A stretch of DNA of 38,931 nt from a virus. The position numbers and the translations under genes are program-made. The first letter of the stretch is position 1. Each line of letters begins with the position of its first letter. The stretch spans positions 1-38,931 of IMG/VR virus record IMGVR_UViG_3300047463_000043; one strand, written 5' to 3'. The notes beneath the pieces were generated by a model, which was given only the letters and a program-made list of their open reading frames with translations, had not been told where the DNA came from and made no database searches. Below, in pieces: positions 1-6,941 of the stretch.

Positions 1-16
1 AGTGTTAATTGGTTAG

Positions 17-48
17 TGGGGGAGGGGTAGTGTCCTCCCCCATTTTTT
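17..48 (+). terminator. Intrinsic terminator downstream of the capsid position (copy 1)
   Basis: A perfect 9-bp stem (TGGGGGAGG / CCTCCCCCA) with an 8-nt loop is followed by six T residues. The identical structure in copy 2 lies just after the major capsid gene, so here it represents the end of a capsid transcript whose gene lies outside the window start. It stands directly before the tRNA. Confidence 0.85.
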
Positions 49-55
49 AAAAAAT

Positions 56-126
56 AGCGGATTAGAGAAAAGGTATCTCGTTAGGTTCATTCCCTAAAGT
101 TTGCAGTTCGACTCTGCAATCCGCAA
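56..126 (+). tRNA. tRNA-Met (CAT anticodon), copy 1
   Basis: The segment folds into a full 71-nt cloverleaf. The D-stem is GAGA/TCTC with loop AAAGGTA. The anticodon stem is TTAGG/CCTAA with loop TTCATTC, giving anticodon CAT. The variable loop has 4 nt, and the T-stem is TGCAG/CTGCA with loop TTCGACT. The acceptor has six pairs (GCGGAT/ATCCGC); the outermost pair would be A1-A72, a mismatch. CCA is not encoded. The base after the anticodon is T rather than the usual purine. CAT could be elongator Met, initiator-like, or Ile with lysidine; the anticodon stem lacks the three G-C pairs of an initiator. Confidence 0.8.
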
Positions 127-133
127 CGAAAAT

Positions 134-346
134 ATGTTATTACTTCTACCTCAAAATAAACTGACTTGCTGGATGAAAGGACACCCATTGCCTTTAGCCA
201 TTTTATCTTCGTTTTCCTCTTTTCTAATAGCCAATGTACAAACTACTGAAATAGTAACGATATACCTTAAATTCATCGGTGCGTTATTTGCTACATTGTT
301 ATCCGTTTGGTTTGTGGTAAAGGAGATTAAAAAGAACCTTAAATGA
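134..346 (+). CDS. Small membrane protein, holin candidate (copy 1)
   Basis: A 70-residue protein with two hydrophobic stretches (about residues 19-35 and 43-62) and a lysine-rich C-terminal tail, which fits a small two-helix inner-membrane protein. An upstream in-frame ATG at 101 lies inside the tRNA, and copy 2 starts only at the equivalent of 134, so 134 is chosen. The end overlaps the next gene's ATG (ATGA-type coupling). Holin function is inferred only from size, topology and position before a DUF5675-like protein; no family is recognised. Copy 2 differs at 5 of 70 residues. Confidence 0.75.
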   Translation: MLLLLPQNKLTCWMKGHPLPLAILSSFSSFLIANVQTTEIVTIYLKFIGALFATLLSVWFVVKEIKKNLK

Positions 347-744
347 AAGAAGCAATCTTGATAAGAATCAGCGATGATGGTAAGCAGACATTAGGTGCTT
401 TGACCATTAAAGGAACTGACTTCGGATGCAAGACCATTGAAAGACCGTACATAAAGAATAAGAATAACATTAGTTGCATCCCTAAAGGAGTTTATGTTTG
501 TAAGTGGACAAAGAGTCCAAGATTAGGCAGAAGCACTTATGAGGTATTAAACGTACCAATGCGATCGGGAATAAGAATACACCCGGCTAACTATGCTTAT
601 GAACTGCACGGATGTATCGCTTTGGGAAGTGCTTATAAGGATTTAAATTTGGATGGTCTTAACGATGTGATACATAGTGGCGAAACTTTGCGTAAATTTG
701 AGGAACTATTAAGCGGAGAAGATTTAACTTTAACAATAAAATAG
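343..744 (+). CDS. DUF5675-like phage protein, possible cell-wall lysis enzyme (copy 1)
   Basis: 133 residues matching the DUF5675 pattern as I know it: a CIPKGVY segment (about residues 46-52), a VPMRSGIRIHPANY block and an ELHGCIALG block near residues 83-101, with conserved His, Asn and Cys. The family is common in phages and prophages. Its enzymatic role is not established to my knowledge; an endolysin or peptidase-like role is inferred from the histidine/cysteine-containing core and from the small membrane proteins on both sides. It overlaps the upstream gene by 4 nt, and the next start lies 2 nt downstream. Confidence 0.8.
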   Translation: MKEAILIRISDDGKQTLGALTIKGTDFGCKTIERPYIKNKNNISCIPKGVYVCKWTKSPRLGRSTYEVLNVPMRSGIRIHPANYAYELHGCIALGSAYKDLNLDGLNDVIHSGETLRKFEELLSGEDLTLTIK

Positions 745-745
745 T

Positions 746-916
746 ATGAAAAACTGGAGAACAACGATTGCTGGTCTTTTGACTGCGGTAGCATTACCGA
801 CTTTAGAGATGATTTCTAACGGCACTACAAACGGCAAGACAATAGGTTTATCAATCGGTATAGCCTTTATCGGTTGGTTCGCTAAAGATGCCGGAGTAAG
901 CGGAACTGAAAAATAA
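746..916 (+). CDS. Small membrane protein of 56 residues (copy 1)
   Basis: A short gene starting 2 nt after the DUF5675-like gene. It encodes a basic N-terminus (MKNWR), a weakly hydrophobic segment at about residues 8-22 and a stronger one at about 33-45, then a polar tail ending in SGTEK. Copy 2 has the same frame and length with two conservative substitutions (R5K, I8V), which supports real coding. Similar small proteins accompany lysis genes in many phages, so a holin or spanin-like accessory role is possible but unproven. Confidence 0.7.
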   Translation: MKNWRTTIAGLLTAVALPTLEMISNGTTNGKTIGLSIGIAFIGWFAKDAGVSGTEK

Positions 917-921
917 AAACA

Positions 922-1431
922 ATGATACTATCCACATCGGACTTCACAGGCTTTTATGAACTTTCATTATCAATCTATGACACACCACGTCTTCAGGAAG
1001 CTATTGATCGTTACGAAAGGTATTACCTTGTCCGTCTTTTTGGTCTTACGATGGCTGATAGTTTTATCGCTGACCTTGTTAACGGTGAGCCTGTTGATTC
1101 CGATTATCTTACTTTATACAATGTTTTGGATTACGAAGATGAGTGTCATCTCTTTCAAAGCAAGGGTATTAAAGACATCTTAAAAGCTTGTGTTTATTAC
1201 CATTACATAAGTGAAAAAGCGGTTCGTGACTCTCAAAGCGGAGTAGTCAAAACCGAAGCTGAAGTAGGAAGGATAGTGTCTTTTGACAATACGCATAGGT
1301 CAGCCGAGATACGTTTTAACGGAATGCTTGAAAGCTGGGAAGCCATTCAAAAGTATTGCATTGAGCATTCCGATACTTACCCTGACTTCAAAGGCAAACA
1401 CGAATACCCTAAATACAGTAGCTTGTTATGA
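922..1431 (+). CDS. DUF6712-like head-tail connector protein (copy 1)
   Basis: 169 residues, largely helical, containing YYLVRLFGLTMAD and KACVYYHYISEKAVRDSQSGVVK segments. This resembles the DUF6712 family of Bacteroidota phages, generally placed just after the capsid gene and regarded as a head-completion/connector protein (gp6-like role). Position after the capsid block and before the tail tube agrees. It starts behind the leader AAAAACA and its stop overlaps the next ATG. Copy 2 differs at about 5 residues. The family name is from recall; the connector role is inferred. Confidence 0.7.
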   Translation: MILSTSDFTGFYELSLSIYDTPRLQEAIDRYERYYLVRLFGLTMADSFIADLVNGEPVDSDYLTLYNVLDYEDECHLFQSKGIKDILKACVYYHYISEKAVRDSQSGVVKTEAEVGRIVSFDNTHRSAEIRFNGMLESWEAIQKYCIEHSDTYPDFKGKHEYPKYSSLL

Positions 1432-1529
1432 TTGACAAAGAGTCTTTAGAGGTAGTTTCTTTCGTTGTGATAATGGCTTTTTTATTCATCGCTTATCAAT
1501 GGTGGGAAGACCGCAATCCTTTTGAGTAA
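1428..1529 (+). CDS. 33-residue single-pass membrane peptide (copy 1)
   Basis: Starts with ATGA overlapping the stop of the connector gene. It encodes an acidic/basic N-terminus, a hydrophobic core at about residues 9-23, and a WWEDRNPFE tail. Copy 2 keeps frame, length and start/stop overlap with only V9I and A22V, and the next gene starts 5 nt later. This conservation makes it a likely real microprotein. Function is unknown; a small membrane peptide inside a head-tail gene string is unusual. Confidence 0.6.
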   Translation: MIDKESLEVVSFVVIMAFLFIAYQWWEDRNPFE

Positions 1530-1534
1530 ATCTA

Positions 1535-2272
1535 ATGACCTACAAGAAAGACATCACCGAGATACTTCAAAACCTCATTGCAATGTTTAATCATTGGTGC
1601 AATGTCATTGATTGGACTGAAAGCGGAGGTATTATTAACATCCAGTTGGATGATGTCAAGTGGTTACAGACCGACTGGATATTTGAATTTAATTGCCGGA
1701 CTATCGAAGATATGAATATACACGGGGTTGAATGCGTGGTAACTTATGTCGGAGATAATTATATAACAATTAAAGGATTAAAAGAAACATTGGTATCTTT
1801 TAATGATCCAATTGTCTATGCACCTATGCTTTATTTCTTTCACGGCACACCTATTGCGATAGGGGCAGAACTGAATAAGATAAACGATGCAAGTAATAAG
1901 ACTCCGATGATTTGGATGATGGAGAATTTCCAAGAGAGGTTTATTGACGATCCGTTAGACCGGCACGAAAGAGAAACAACCTTGCGTTTATTCTTCCTTA
2001 CCCAAGCCAACCATACCCAATGGATTACCCAACAAGCTTATGACCATTGTATCACTCCTATGAGAAGATTAATGGAGATATTTGTGGAAGCGGTAAAGAA
2101 CGATGGTACTTTCGATGTTACCGATTTGACTTATAATGTCTATAATTACGCAAAATTCGGGGTATATATCAATGAGAAGGGAATGCCGACAAATAAGTTC
2201 GCTGACAACCTTTCGGGTGTAGAGATGGCTTTCACTTTAAAAAGGTATAAACCCGATTGTTGCGACTGTTGA
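1535..2272 (+). CDS. Head-tail joining or tail-completion protein, unassigned family (copy 1)
   Basis: 245 residues with an N-terminal helical start, a beta-rich middle and a tail ending in KPDCCDC. Copy 2 has only about five substitutions. It lies between the connector and the tail tube candidate, the usual place for neck, tail-terminator or tail-completion proteins, so a structural role at the head-tail junction is inferred. I do not recognise a named domain. The cysteine cluster at the extreme C-terminus mirrors the CTC at the N-terminus of the next protein. Confidence 0.6.
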   Translation: MTYKKDITEILQNLIAMFNHWCNVIDWTESGGIINIQLDDVKWLQTDWIFEFNCRTIEDMNIHGVECVVTYVGDNYITIKGLKETLVSFNDPIVYAPMLYFFHGTPIAIGAELNKINDASNKTPMIWMMENFQERFIDDPLDRHERETTLRLFFLTQANHTQWITQQAYDHCITPMRRLMEIFVEAVKNDGTFDVTDLTYNVYNYAKFGVYINEKGMPTNKFADNLSGVEMAFTLKRYKPDCCDC

Positions 2273-2292
2273 TTTTATTTGACCATAAAAAC

Positions 2293-2322
2293 TTGCAGAA
2301 AAAGAAATAATTTATAACTTTG
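2293..2322 (+). promoter_or_regulatory. Bacteroidota-type promoter for the tail tube gene (copy 1)
   Basis: TTG (2293-2295), a 19-base spacer, then TAACTTTG (2315-2322) match the Bacteroidota housekeeping consensus (TTTG/TTG then TAnnTTTG). Copy 2 keeps both elements and spacing. The tail tube ATG lies 27 bases downstream of the -7 element, after an A-rich leader. Confidence 0.75.
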
Positions 2323-2349
2323 TATTACTAACTCAAATTAAAAAAAACA

Positions 2350-3309
2350 ATGTGTACTTGCAAACAAGGTATCGCCAATACAGGCACTCCTAACTGTTCG
2401 ACTTCAATCGAAGTTCCAGTAAAACTTTTCGTTCAATCTCTCTATGATTCCGAAGGAAACAAGAATATGATTGACCTTTCCGTTATCAACGATCCTACTG
2501 ATTTAGACAATGCGTTCTTTTCAGCGATGATTAACGATACTGACAAATCAAAGCGACTCTTTCCATTCCCAAAGATGAAAAATGTGGAAAATACTCGTGG
2601 TGAGAACCGTTTGGAAACATTCAAAGATGGTTCTAAACTTTACATCGGACAAGGTACTCGCACTTTCAAGGCTTTAATCGTTGGTAAAGAAGCTACACCT
2701 CAACTTGCCGGTAAGCTTGAATCTTTGCGTTGCACCGACTTCGGTATTTATATGGCTGGGCAGACTGGTTCTTTCATTGGAAGTGATGCTACTGCTGGTT
2801 ACCTTCAGCCGATTAACATTGACCAAGATTCTTTCTCTGCTAAATATATGCCTCCAACGGATGATGCAGTACAAAAGATTGAGATTTCTTTCGACTTCGA
2901 TGTTACTGAATACGATCAAAACCTCCGTGCTATCCAAGCTGAAGAAATGACTTGCGATGTTCGTGAACTTCGTGGTCTTTTGGATGTATATTATAATGTA
3001 GTTTCTTGTTCTACAACTACTTTGATTTGTGACCTTTACACCGACTATGGTACTGCGTTGAACCGCATCCCTGTCGAAGGTCTTGTAGCAAGTGACTTCA
3101 TCTCTTCCGATACTTTAGCAACAAGTAATATATATGACATTACCGATAATTCGGATTTGTCAATAACCGCTTCCGAAAGCGCGACTATTCCCGGCAGATA
3201 TACATTGACTTATAGTGGTGCGGTAAGCTCCGAATTAATTCAAGTGCTTGGTAAGAAGGATGGTTTCGATTTCACTCCGATGCTGAATACACAAGCAACT
3301 GTTGCTTAA
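2350..3309 (+). CDS. Major tail (tube) protein candidate (copy 1)
   Basis: 319 residues starting MCTCKQG. The first ~215 residues look like a mixed structural domain; residues ~220-319 form a beta-rich segment ending in GRYTLTYSGAV and FTPMLN, reminiscent of an Ig-like domain as found at the C-terminus of some siphophage tail tube proteins. Its own promoter and its own strong terminator point to a highly made structural protein, and it lies upstream of the tape measure, which suits a major tail protein. Differences from copy 2 cluster at about residues 43-75 and in the Ig-like part. No enzymatic motif is seen. Confidence 0.65.
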   Translation: MCTCKQGIANTGTPNCSTSIEVPVKLFVQSLYDSEGNKNMIDLSVINDPTDLDNAFFSAMINDTDKSKRLFPFPKMKNVENTRGENRLETFKDGSKLYIGQGTRTFKALIVGKEATPQLAGKLESLRCTDFGIYMAGQTGSFIGSDATAGYLQPINIDQDSFSAKYMPPTDDAVQKIEISFDFDVTEYDQNLRAIQAEEMTCDVRELRGLLDVYYNVVSCSTTTLICDLYTDYGTALNRIPVEGLVASDFISSDTLATSNIYDITDNSDLSITASESATIPGRYTLTYSGAVSSELIQVLGKKDGFDFTPMLNTQATVA

Positions 3310-3330
3310 TAAAAAAGGGTTAGTAAAATG

Positions 3331-3365
3331 GAGGGGGAGGTGGTGTTCACTTCCCCCTTATTTTT
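3331..3365 (+). terminator. Intrinsic terminator after the tail tube gene (copy 1)
   Basis: Stem GGGGGAGGTG (3333-3342) pairs with CACTTCCCCC (3348-3357), 10 bp with one G-T, loop GTGTT, followed by TTATTTTT. The next ATG lies 3 bases beyond the T-tract, so downstream tail genes must be expressed by read-through or from another promoter. Copy 2 keeps the structure exactly. Confidence 0.9.
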
Positions 3366-3367
3366 AA

Positions 3368-3817
3368 ATGATAGATAAGGTTGAAGATATAATAAAAGGA
3401 CTTCAAAAGGTCGGCTCTCCGATGATGTCGGAGGTGTTTGACAATTCCTCTATCCAAGCACAAAGCATTGACAGGAATCAGTTTCAGTTGTATGAAAAAG
3501 GCATCAATGCTGATGAAGAGTCATTAGGGCAATATGCTTATAGTACGATTGAATATAAAACAAGGATAGCCGGAGGACTTGGGAACGATACAAGGAATGA
3601 CCACGTTACATTAAAAGATACTGGTGATTTCTATCGTTCAATGAAGTTTGAGAAGGATGATGAATCCTTTTGGATAAGTGGAGATGCTGATAAAGGTGGA
3701 CACGATTTAACACGAATGTATGGGAATATACTTGGACTTACTGCGGACTCGCTTGACTACCTTCGGGAAGAAATTGTTGAAAGGTTTCAGGACAAGATTT
3801 GGGAAGAAATTACCTGA
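3368..3817 (+). CDS. Minor tail/neck protein with LNRxQL/DTGDFYRS-type motifs (copy 1 variant)
   Basis: 149 residues. The pattern DRNQFQLYEKGINADEESLG, a YSTIEYKTR stretch and DTGDFYRSMKF, then an ISGD segment and a helical C-terminus resemble a family common in Bacteroidota prophages, usually called a tail or neck protein; the assignment is by recall and position. The copy 2 counterpart (33681-34163) shares only scattered motifs (DxNRxQL, FxRTIKF, KDDE), so the gene has been replaced or has diverged fast. The 3' end overlaps the next coding frame by 98 nt. The TGA stop is followed by C. Confidence 0.6.
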   Translation: MIDKVEDIIKGLQKVGSPMMSEVFDNSSIQAQSIDRNQFQLYEKGINADEESLGQYAYSTIEYKTRIAGGLGNDTRNDHVTLKDTGDFYRSMKFEKDDESFWISGDADKGGHDLTRMYGNILGLTADSLDYLREEIVERFQDKIWEEIT

Positions 3818-4280
3818 CCATTACGAGTCTATTGATGAACTACCGATTTATAATTGGTTTAAAGTTCACGAAACGAGTTCTTTTGAGTATCTTTTGTACG
3901 CACGGAAGAAGCTTGAAAGGTGGGAGATAAGGAGATTGAATGAAGTGTGGATGGTTCTTTATAAGCAATACATTGAGAGGTTTGGTTATTCGGAACAGTT
4001 TATTGATGTGATGTCTAAAAAAAGAGAGATTGCATTATTGAAAGTTGATTACATAACTACTGGAGATAAGAGTTTAAAGGTCTTTATTCAAATAGCTGAA
4101 AAAGAACTTGAAGAAATGAACGGTGCTGATGTTGACTTTTATGAGTCTAAAAGTATGCTTGAAAAGAGTTTAGGCTTTTATATTGACATCCATAAAATGA
4201 CCGTTGCTGAATACTACTCACATTTCCAAGTCGCTAAAAAAATCAAACCAAATGAAAGACATCAGGGGAGAATATCGTAA
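3720..4280 (+). CDS. Possible tail-assembly chaperone; start uncertain, overlaps upstream frame (copy 1)
   Basis: Up to 186 residues, helical and charged. Conserved sequence shared with copy 2 starts only at SIDELPIYNWF, just after the upstream gene's stop; there is no ATG, GTG or TTG in frame between that stop and the conserved block. Translation must therefore start inside the upstream gene (ATG at 3720, or a TTG further on) or arise by +1 (or -2) frameshifting from it. Its place immediately before the tape measure is that of the tail-assembly chaperones (lambda G/GT type), so that role is inferred. The C-terminal ~115 residues are almost identical in both copies. Confidence 0.6.
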   Translation: MGIYLDLLRTRLTTFGKKLLKGFRTRFGKKLPDHYESIDELPIYNWFKVHETSSFEYLLYARKKLERWEIRRLNEVWMVLYKQYIERFGYSEQFIDVMSKKREIALLKVDYITTGDKSLKVFIQIAEKELEEMNGADVDFYESKSMLEKSLGFYIDIHKMTVAEYYSHFQVAKKIKPNERHQGRIS

Positions 4281-4407
4281 GTTAATAGACCTTGAACGAG
4301 AACTCATTCACAAGCTTGAGATAGTTCGTGAACGAATGAAACTCTATCAAACAGGAGAGCATATCAAATCAAAAAGAGTGTACGCAAAACCTTATAAACT
4401 TAAGTAA
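4252..4407 (+). CDS. Small basic helical protein before the tape measure (copy 1)
   Basis: 51 residues, rich in Lys, Arg and Glu, probably one long helix with a basic tail ending YAKPYKLK. The ATG at 4252, preceded by AACCAA, is preferred over an upstream in-frame ATG at 4204 because copy 2 keeps it and the extra residues would lie wholly within the upstream gene. It overlaps the upstream gene by 29 nt and shares its last base with the tape measure ATG. A tail-chaperone-associated role is inferred from position; no family is recognised. Confidence 0.6.
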   Translation: MKDIRGEYRKLIDLERELIHKLEIVRERMKLYQTGEHIKSKRVYAKPYKLK

Positions 4408-6941
4408 TGGCTGAAGGTAAAAAGATAAAATACGAAGACTTATTCGATCCCAAACTCGAAGACCAAGTTAAGAAGTTAGAAGCGACTTTTACTTCTTTGA
4501 AGGACTCGTTAAAGGAGTTCGCAACGGTAGCCGGAAAGGAGATTAAGATGTCGGGGATGAAGACTCCCGAAGATATGCAGAAACTCGCTAAAGGTATCAA
4601 CGATGTTGAACAAGCGGAGAAGGCATTAAAGGTTGTAACCGATGAAGAATTAAAGGCTCAACTCGCTTTAAAAGAAGCACAAAGAGAAAGGACTGCGACA
4701 TTAAAAGCACAAGTCAAAGCCGAGAAGGAAGCTGAAGGAAGTGTGGCTCAACTTCGTGCAAAGCTTTCTTCAGTTACTTTAGAGTGGGCAAAATTGAGTA
4801 AAGAGGAAAGGGAGAACACTAAAGCCGGTAAGGATTTAGTCAAATCAAAGAAGCAACTGACCGAAGAATTAAAAAAGTTAGAAGCTGCTACTGGAGATCA
4901 TCGTAGGAATGTAGGTAACTATACGGATGCAATCAAAGGCTTACCCGGCCCGATTGGTGATGCGACAAATTCAGCTATTGCGATGGGTGAAGCATTATGG
5001 GCATTAGTCGCTAATCCAATCGGTGCGGTTATAGCTGCTATTGCTGCTGCTGGTTATGTATTGTATCAATCATTTACATTTACTGATACTGGAGCAAACA
5101 AATTGAAGGGTACTTTGATGGGCTTAAAAGATGCCTATGACAATATCAAATTTGCAATCGGGGAATTTTTAACCAATAACGAAAAACTTGCAAGTGGTTT
5201 TAAAGCTCTATTAGGTGCTGCAAATCCGTTAATAGCAGCAACATTATATTTATTTGAAAAACCGATTGAAAATGCTCAAAAATATGTAGATGCTATTGAT
5301 GAAGTTGAAGATAGAGAAACGGCATATATATCGGCTGCTGCTGAAAATCGAAATAAGATTGCAAGATTAGAATTTACCGCTGCGAATCCGGCAGAATTAA
5401 AACAAAAAAGAATACAAGCTTTACAAGATGCTATAAATCTTCAAAATGAAGAAGCTAAAAAAGCGGTTGAATTTGCTCAAAAGAAATATGATGCAGAGGT
5501 CAATAGGATAGCAAGTAATTTAACAATAAAAGCGGATGAGGTCAAAAGAATAGTTGCTTTGAATGATGTTCAGCAAATGGAAGAGGCAAAGAAAAACAAG
5601 GCAATTCGTGATTTGATGGAGTTTGCTGGAGGCGAAAGGTTAAAGACTTTGGAAGAATTGAATGCTGCTATTATAGATGCTGATACTAAAAAGTTTGAGG
5701 AAGAAAAGGGGAATATGAAGAAGATGGAAAAACTTCTTATGGATTTAGACAAGGTTGATGAGGAGAGAAGAAAGAAGGCAGAGGAAAAAAGAAAGAAAGA
5801 AGAAGAAGCTAAACTCAAACAAATAGCAGATGAAGAAAAGAGAAAAGCCGATTTAAAGGCTTTCTATAATAAATCTATACAAGACCAAGTATTCGCTTTG
5901 GAAACCGAGCAAATGGACTTGGAGAACAAGCAAGGTGAACTGTCTTTCCAGCAGAAGATTGATTTTGAAAATAGAAAGTATGCTTGGATGATTCAAAAAG
6001 CCGACTTGACTTATGATGAACTTGAACGATTAAGGGTTGAACACGAGAAGCGACTCAAAGAGATTATGGGTGGAGAAGGCGATGGGGGTGCAGAATTTCA
6101 AAACGCGATGAAAGAGTGGGAGGATTGGAAGAAGGTTGAGCAACAAAAGAGAGAAGACCAAATCAAAGAGATTGAGCAGACCGCATCACAAATATATGAT
6201 GCGATTAAAAAAGGTCTTGAAGACAGGGCGAAACTCCAACAGGAACACGATCAAAAAGCCATTGACCAGCAGAAGAATATGGTTGACCGTCAAGCTAAAT
6301 TAGCTGCCGAAGGTAGAGAGAATGCCCTTGCAGATGCAGAAGCACAACTTGCTAAAGCTGAAAGGAAGAAATTAGATGATGCGAAAAAGGCACAAAGGCA
6401 ACAAGAATCGTTGGAATTGGCGAAGGTTTTTCTTAATTTAGTGGCTGAATACTCAAAGGATAATCCGAACAACGCAACCGCCAAAGCACTCGCAATGACT
6501 CTTATCGCCAAAGGAATTTCAAAGAGTATTGCCGGTGCATTTGCAACTGGTGTTGAGGGTTTAGAAGGAGAAGGAACGGAAACATCCGACTCAAACATCG
6601 CTTTACTTTCCAAAGGAGAGTCGGTTATTACGGCACGAGGAACGAGAAACAATCCCGGTCTTGCTACGGCTATGAACAAAGGATTGGTTGATGAATACTT
6701 TCAACAAGTTTACTTACCTCAATTCTCCGCTTCTAATCGTTTAGACATTCCAAAAGGAGAACAAGTCAATAATGCTCTTTTAAGTGTATTGAATCACAAA
6801 TTAAGTGCATTAGAAACGGCTATTAAGGATAAGCCAGTATCAACCACTAAATTAAACGGCTTGGGCGAGTGGACTGAAGAAGTCCAAAGTAACAACATTC
6901 GTATCATTACGCATCATCGTAAAGGCAGAAACCGCTTCTAA
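4407..6941 (+). CDS. Tail tape measure protein (copy 1)
   Basis: 844 residues with long heptad-like Lys/Glu/Ala-rich stretches (about residues 30-165 and 330-680), a hydrophobic segment near residues 190-222 (ANPIGAVIAAIAAAGYVLY) and an Ala-rich region at about 690-715. Length and composition fit a siphovirus tape measure, which sets tail length and is held in the tail tube. The N-terminus and the C-terminal ~380 residues are close to copy 2, while residues about 195-305 differ strongly, giving 844 versus 836 residues. The stop overlaps the next ATG (TAATG). Confidence 0.85.
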   Translation: MAEGKKIKYEDLFDPKLEDQVKKLEATFTSLKDSLKEFATVAGKEIKMSGMKTPEDMQKLAKGINDVEQAEKALKVVTDEELKAQLALKEAQRERTATLKAQVKAEKEAEGSVAQLRAKLSSVTLEWAKLSKEERENTKAGKDLVKSKKQLTEELKKLEAATGDHRRNVGNYTDAIKGLPGPIGDATNSAIAMGEALWALVANPIGAVIAAIAAAGYVLYQSFTFTDTGANKLKGTLMGLKDAYDNIKFAIGEFLTNNEKLASGFKALLGAANPLIAATLYLFEKPIENAQKYVDAIDEVEDRETAYISAAAENRNKIARLEFTAANPAELKQKRIQALQDAINLQNEEAKKAVEFAQKKYDAEVNRIASNLTIKADEVKRIVALNDVQQMEEAKKNKAIRDLMEFAGGERLKTLEELNAAIIDADTKKFEEEKGNMKKMEKLLMDLDKVDEERRKKAEEKRKKEEEAKLKQIADEEKRKADLKAFYNKSIQDQVFALETEQMDLENKQGELSFQQKIDFENRKYAWMIQKADLTYDELERLRVEHEKRLKEIMGGEGDGGAEFQNAMKEWEDWKKVEQQKREDQIKEIEQTASQIYDAIKKGLEDRAKLQQEHDQKAIDQQKNMVDRQAKLAAEGRENALADAEAQLAKAERKKLDDAKKAQRQQESLELAKVFLNLVAEYSKDNPNNATAKALAMTLIAKGISKSIAGAFATGVEGLEGEGTETSDSNIALLSKGESVITARGTRNNPGLATAMNKGLVDEYFQQVYLPQFSASNRLDIPKGEQVNNALLSVLNHKLSALETAIKDKPVSTTKLNGLGEWTEEVQSNNIRIITHHRKGRNRF

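Noticed and set aside
956-1183. A 75-codon hydrophobic frame inside the DUF6712-like gene, open in both copies (second at 31269-31496)
   Set aside because: The main-frame protein is almost unchanged between copies, so the second frame stays open passively. No leader motif or coupling supports a start there, and more residues change in this frame than in the main one.
5570-5818. Long Ser/Phe-rich frames opposite the tape measure gene (also near 6290-6679 and in copy 2)
   Set aside because: They are antisense shadows of Lys/Glu-rich coiled-coil coding, which reads as Phe/Ser/Leu on the other strand. No promoter or leader is visible.
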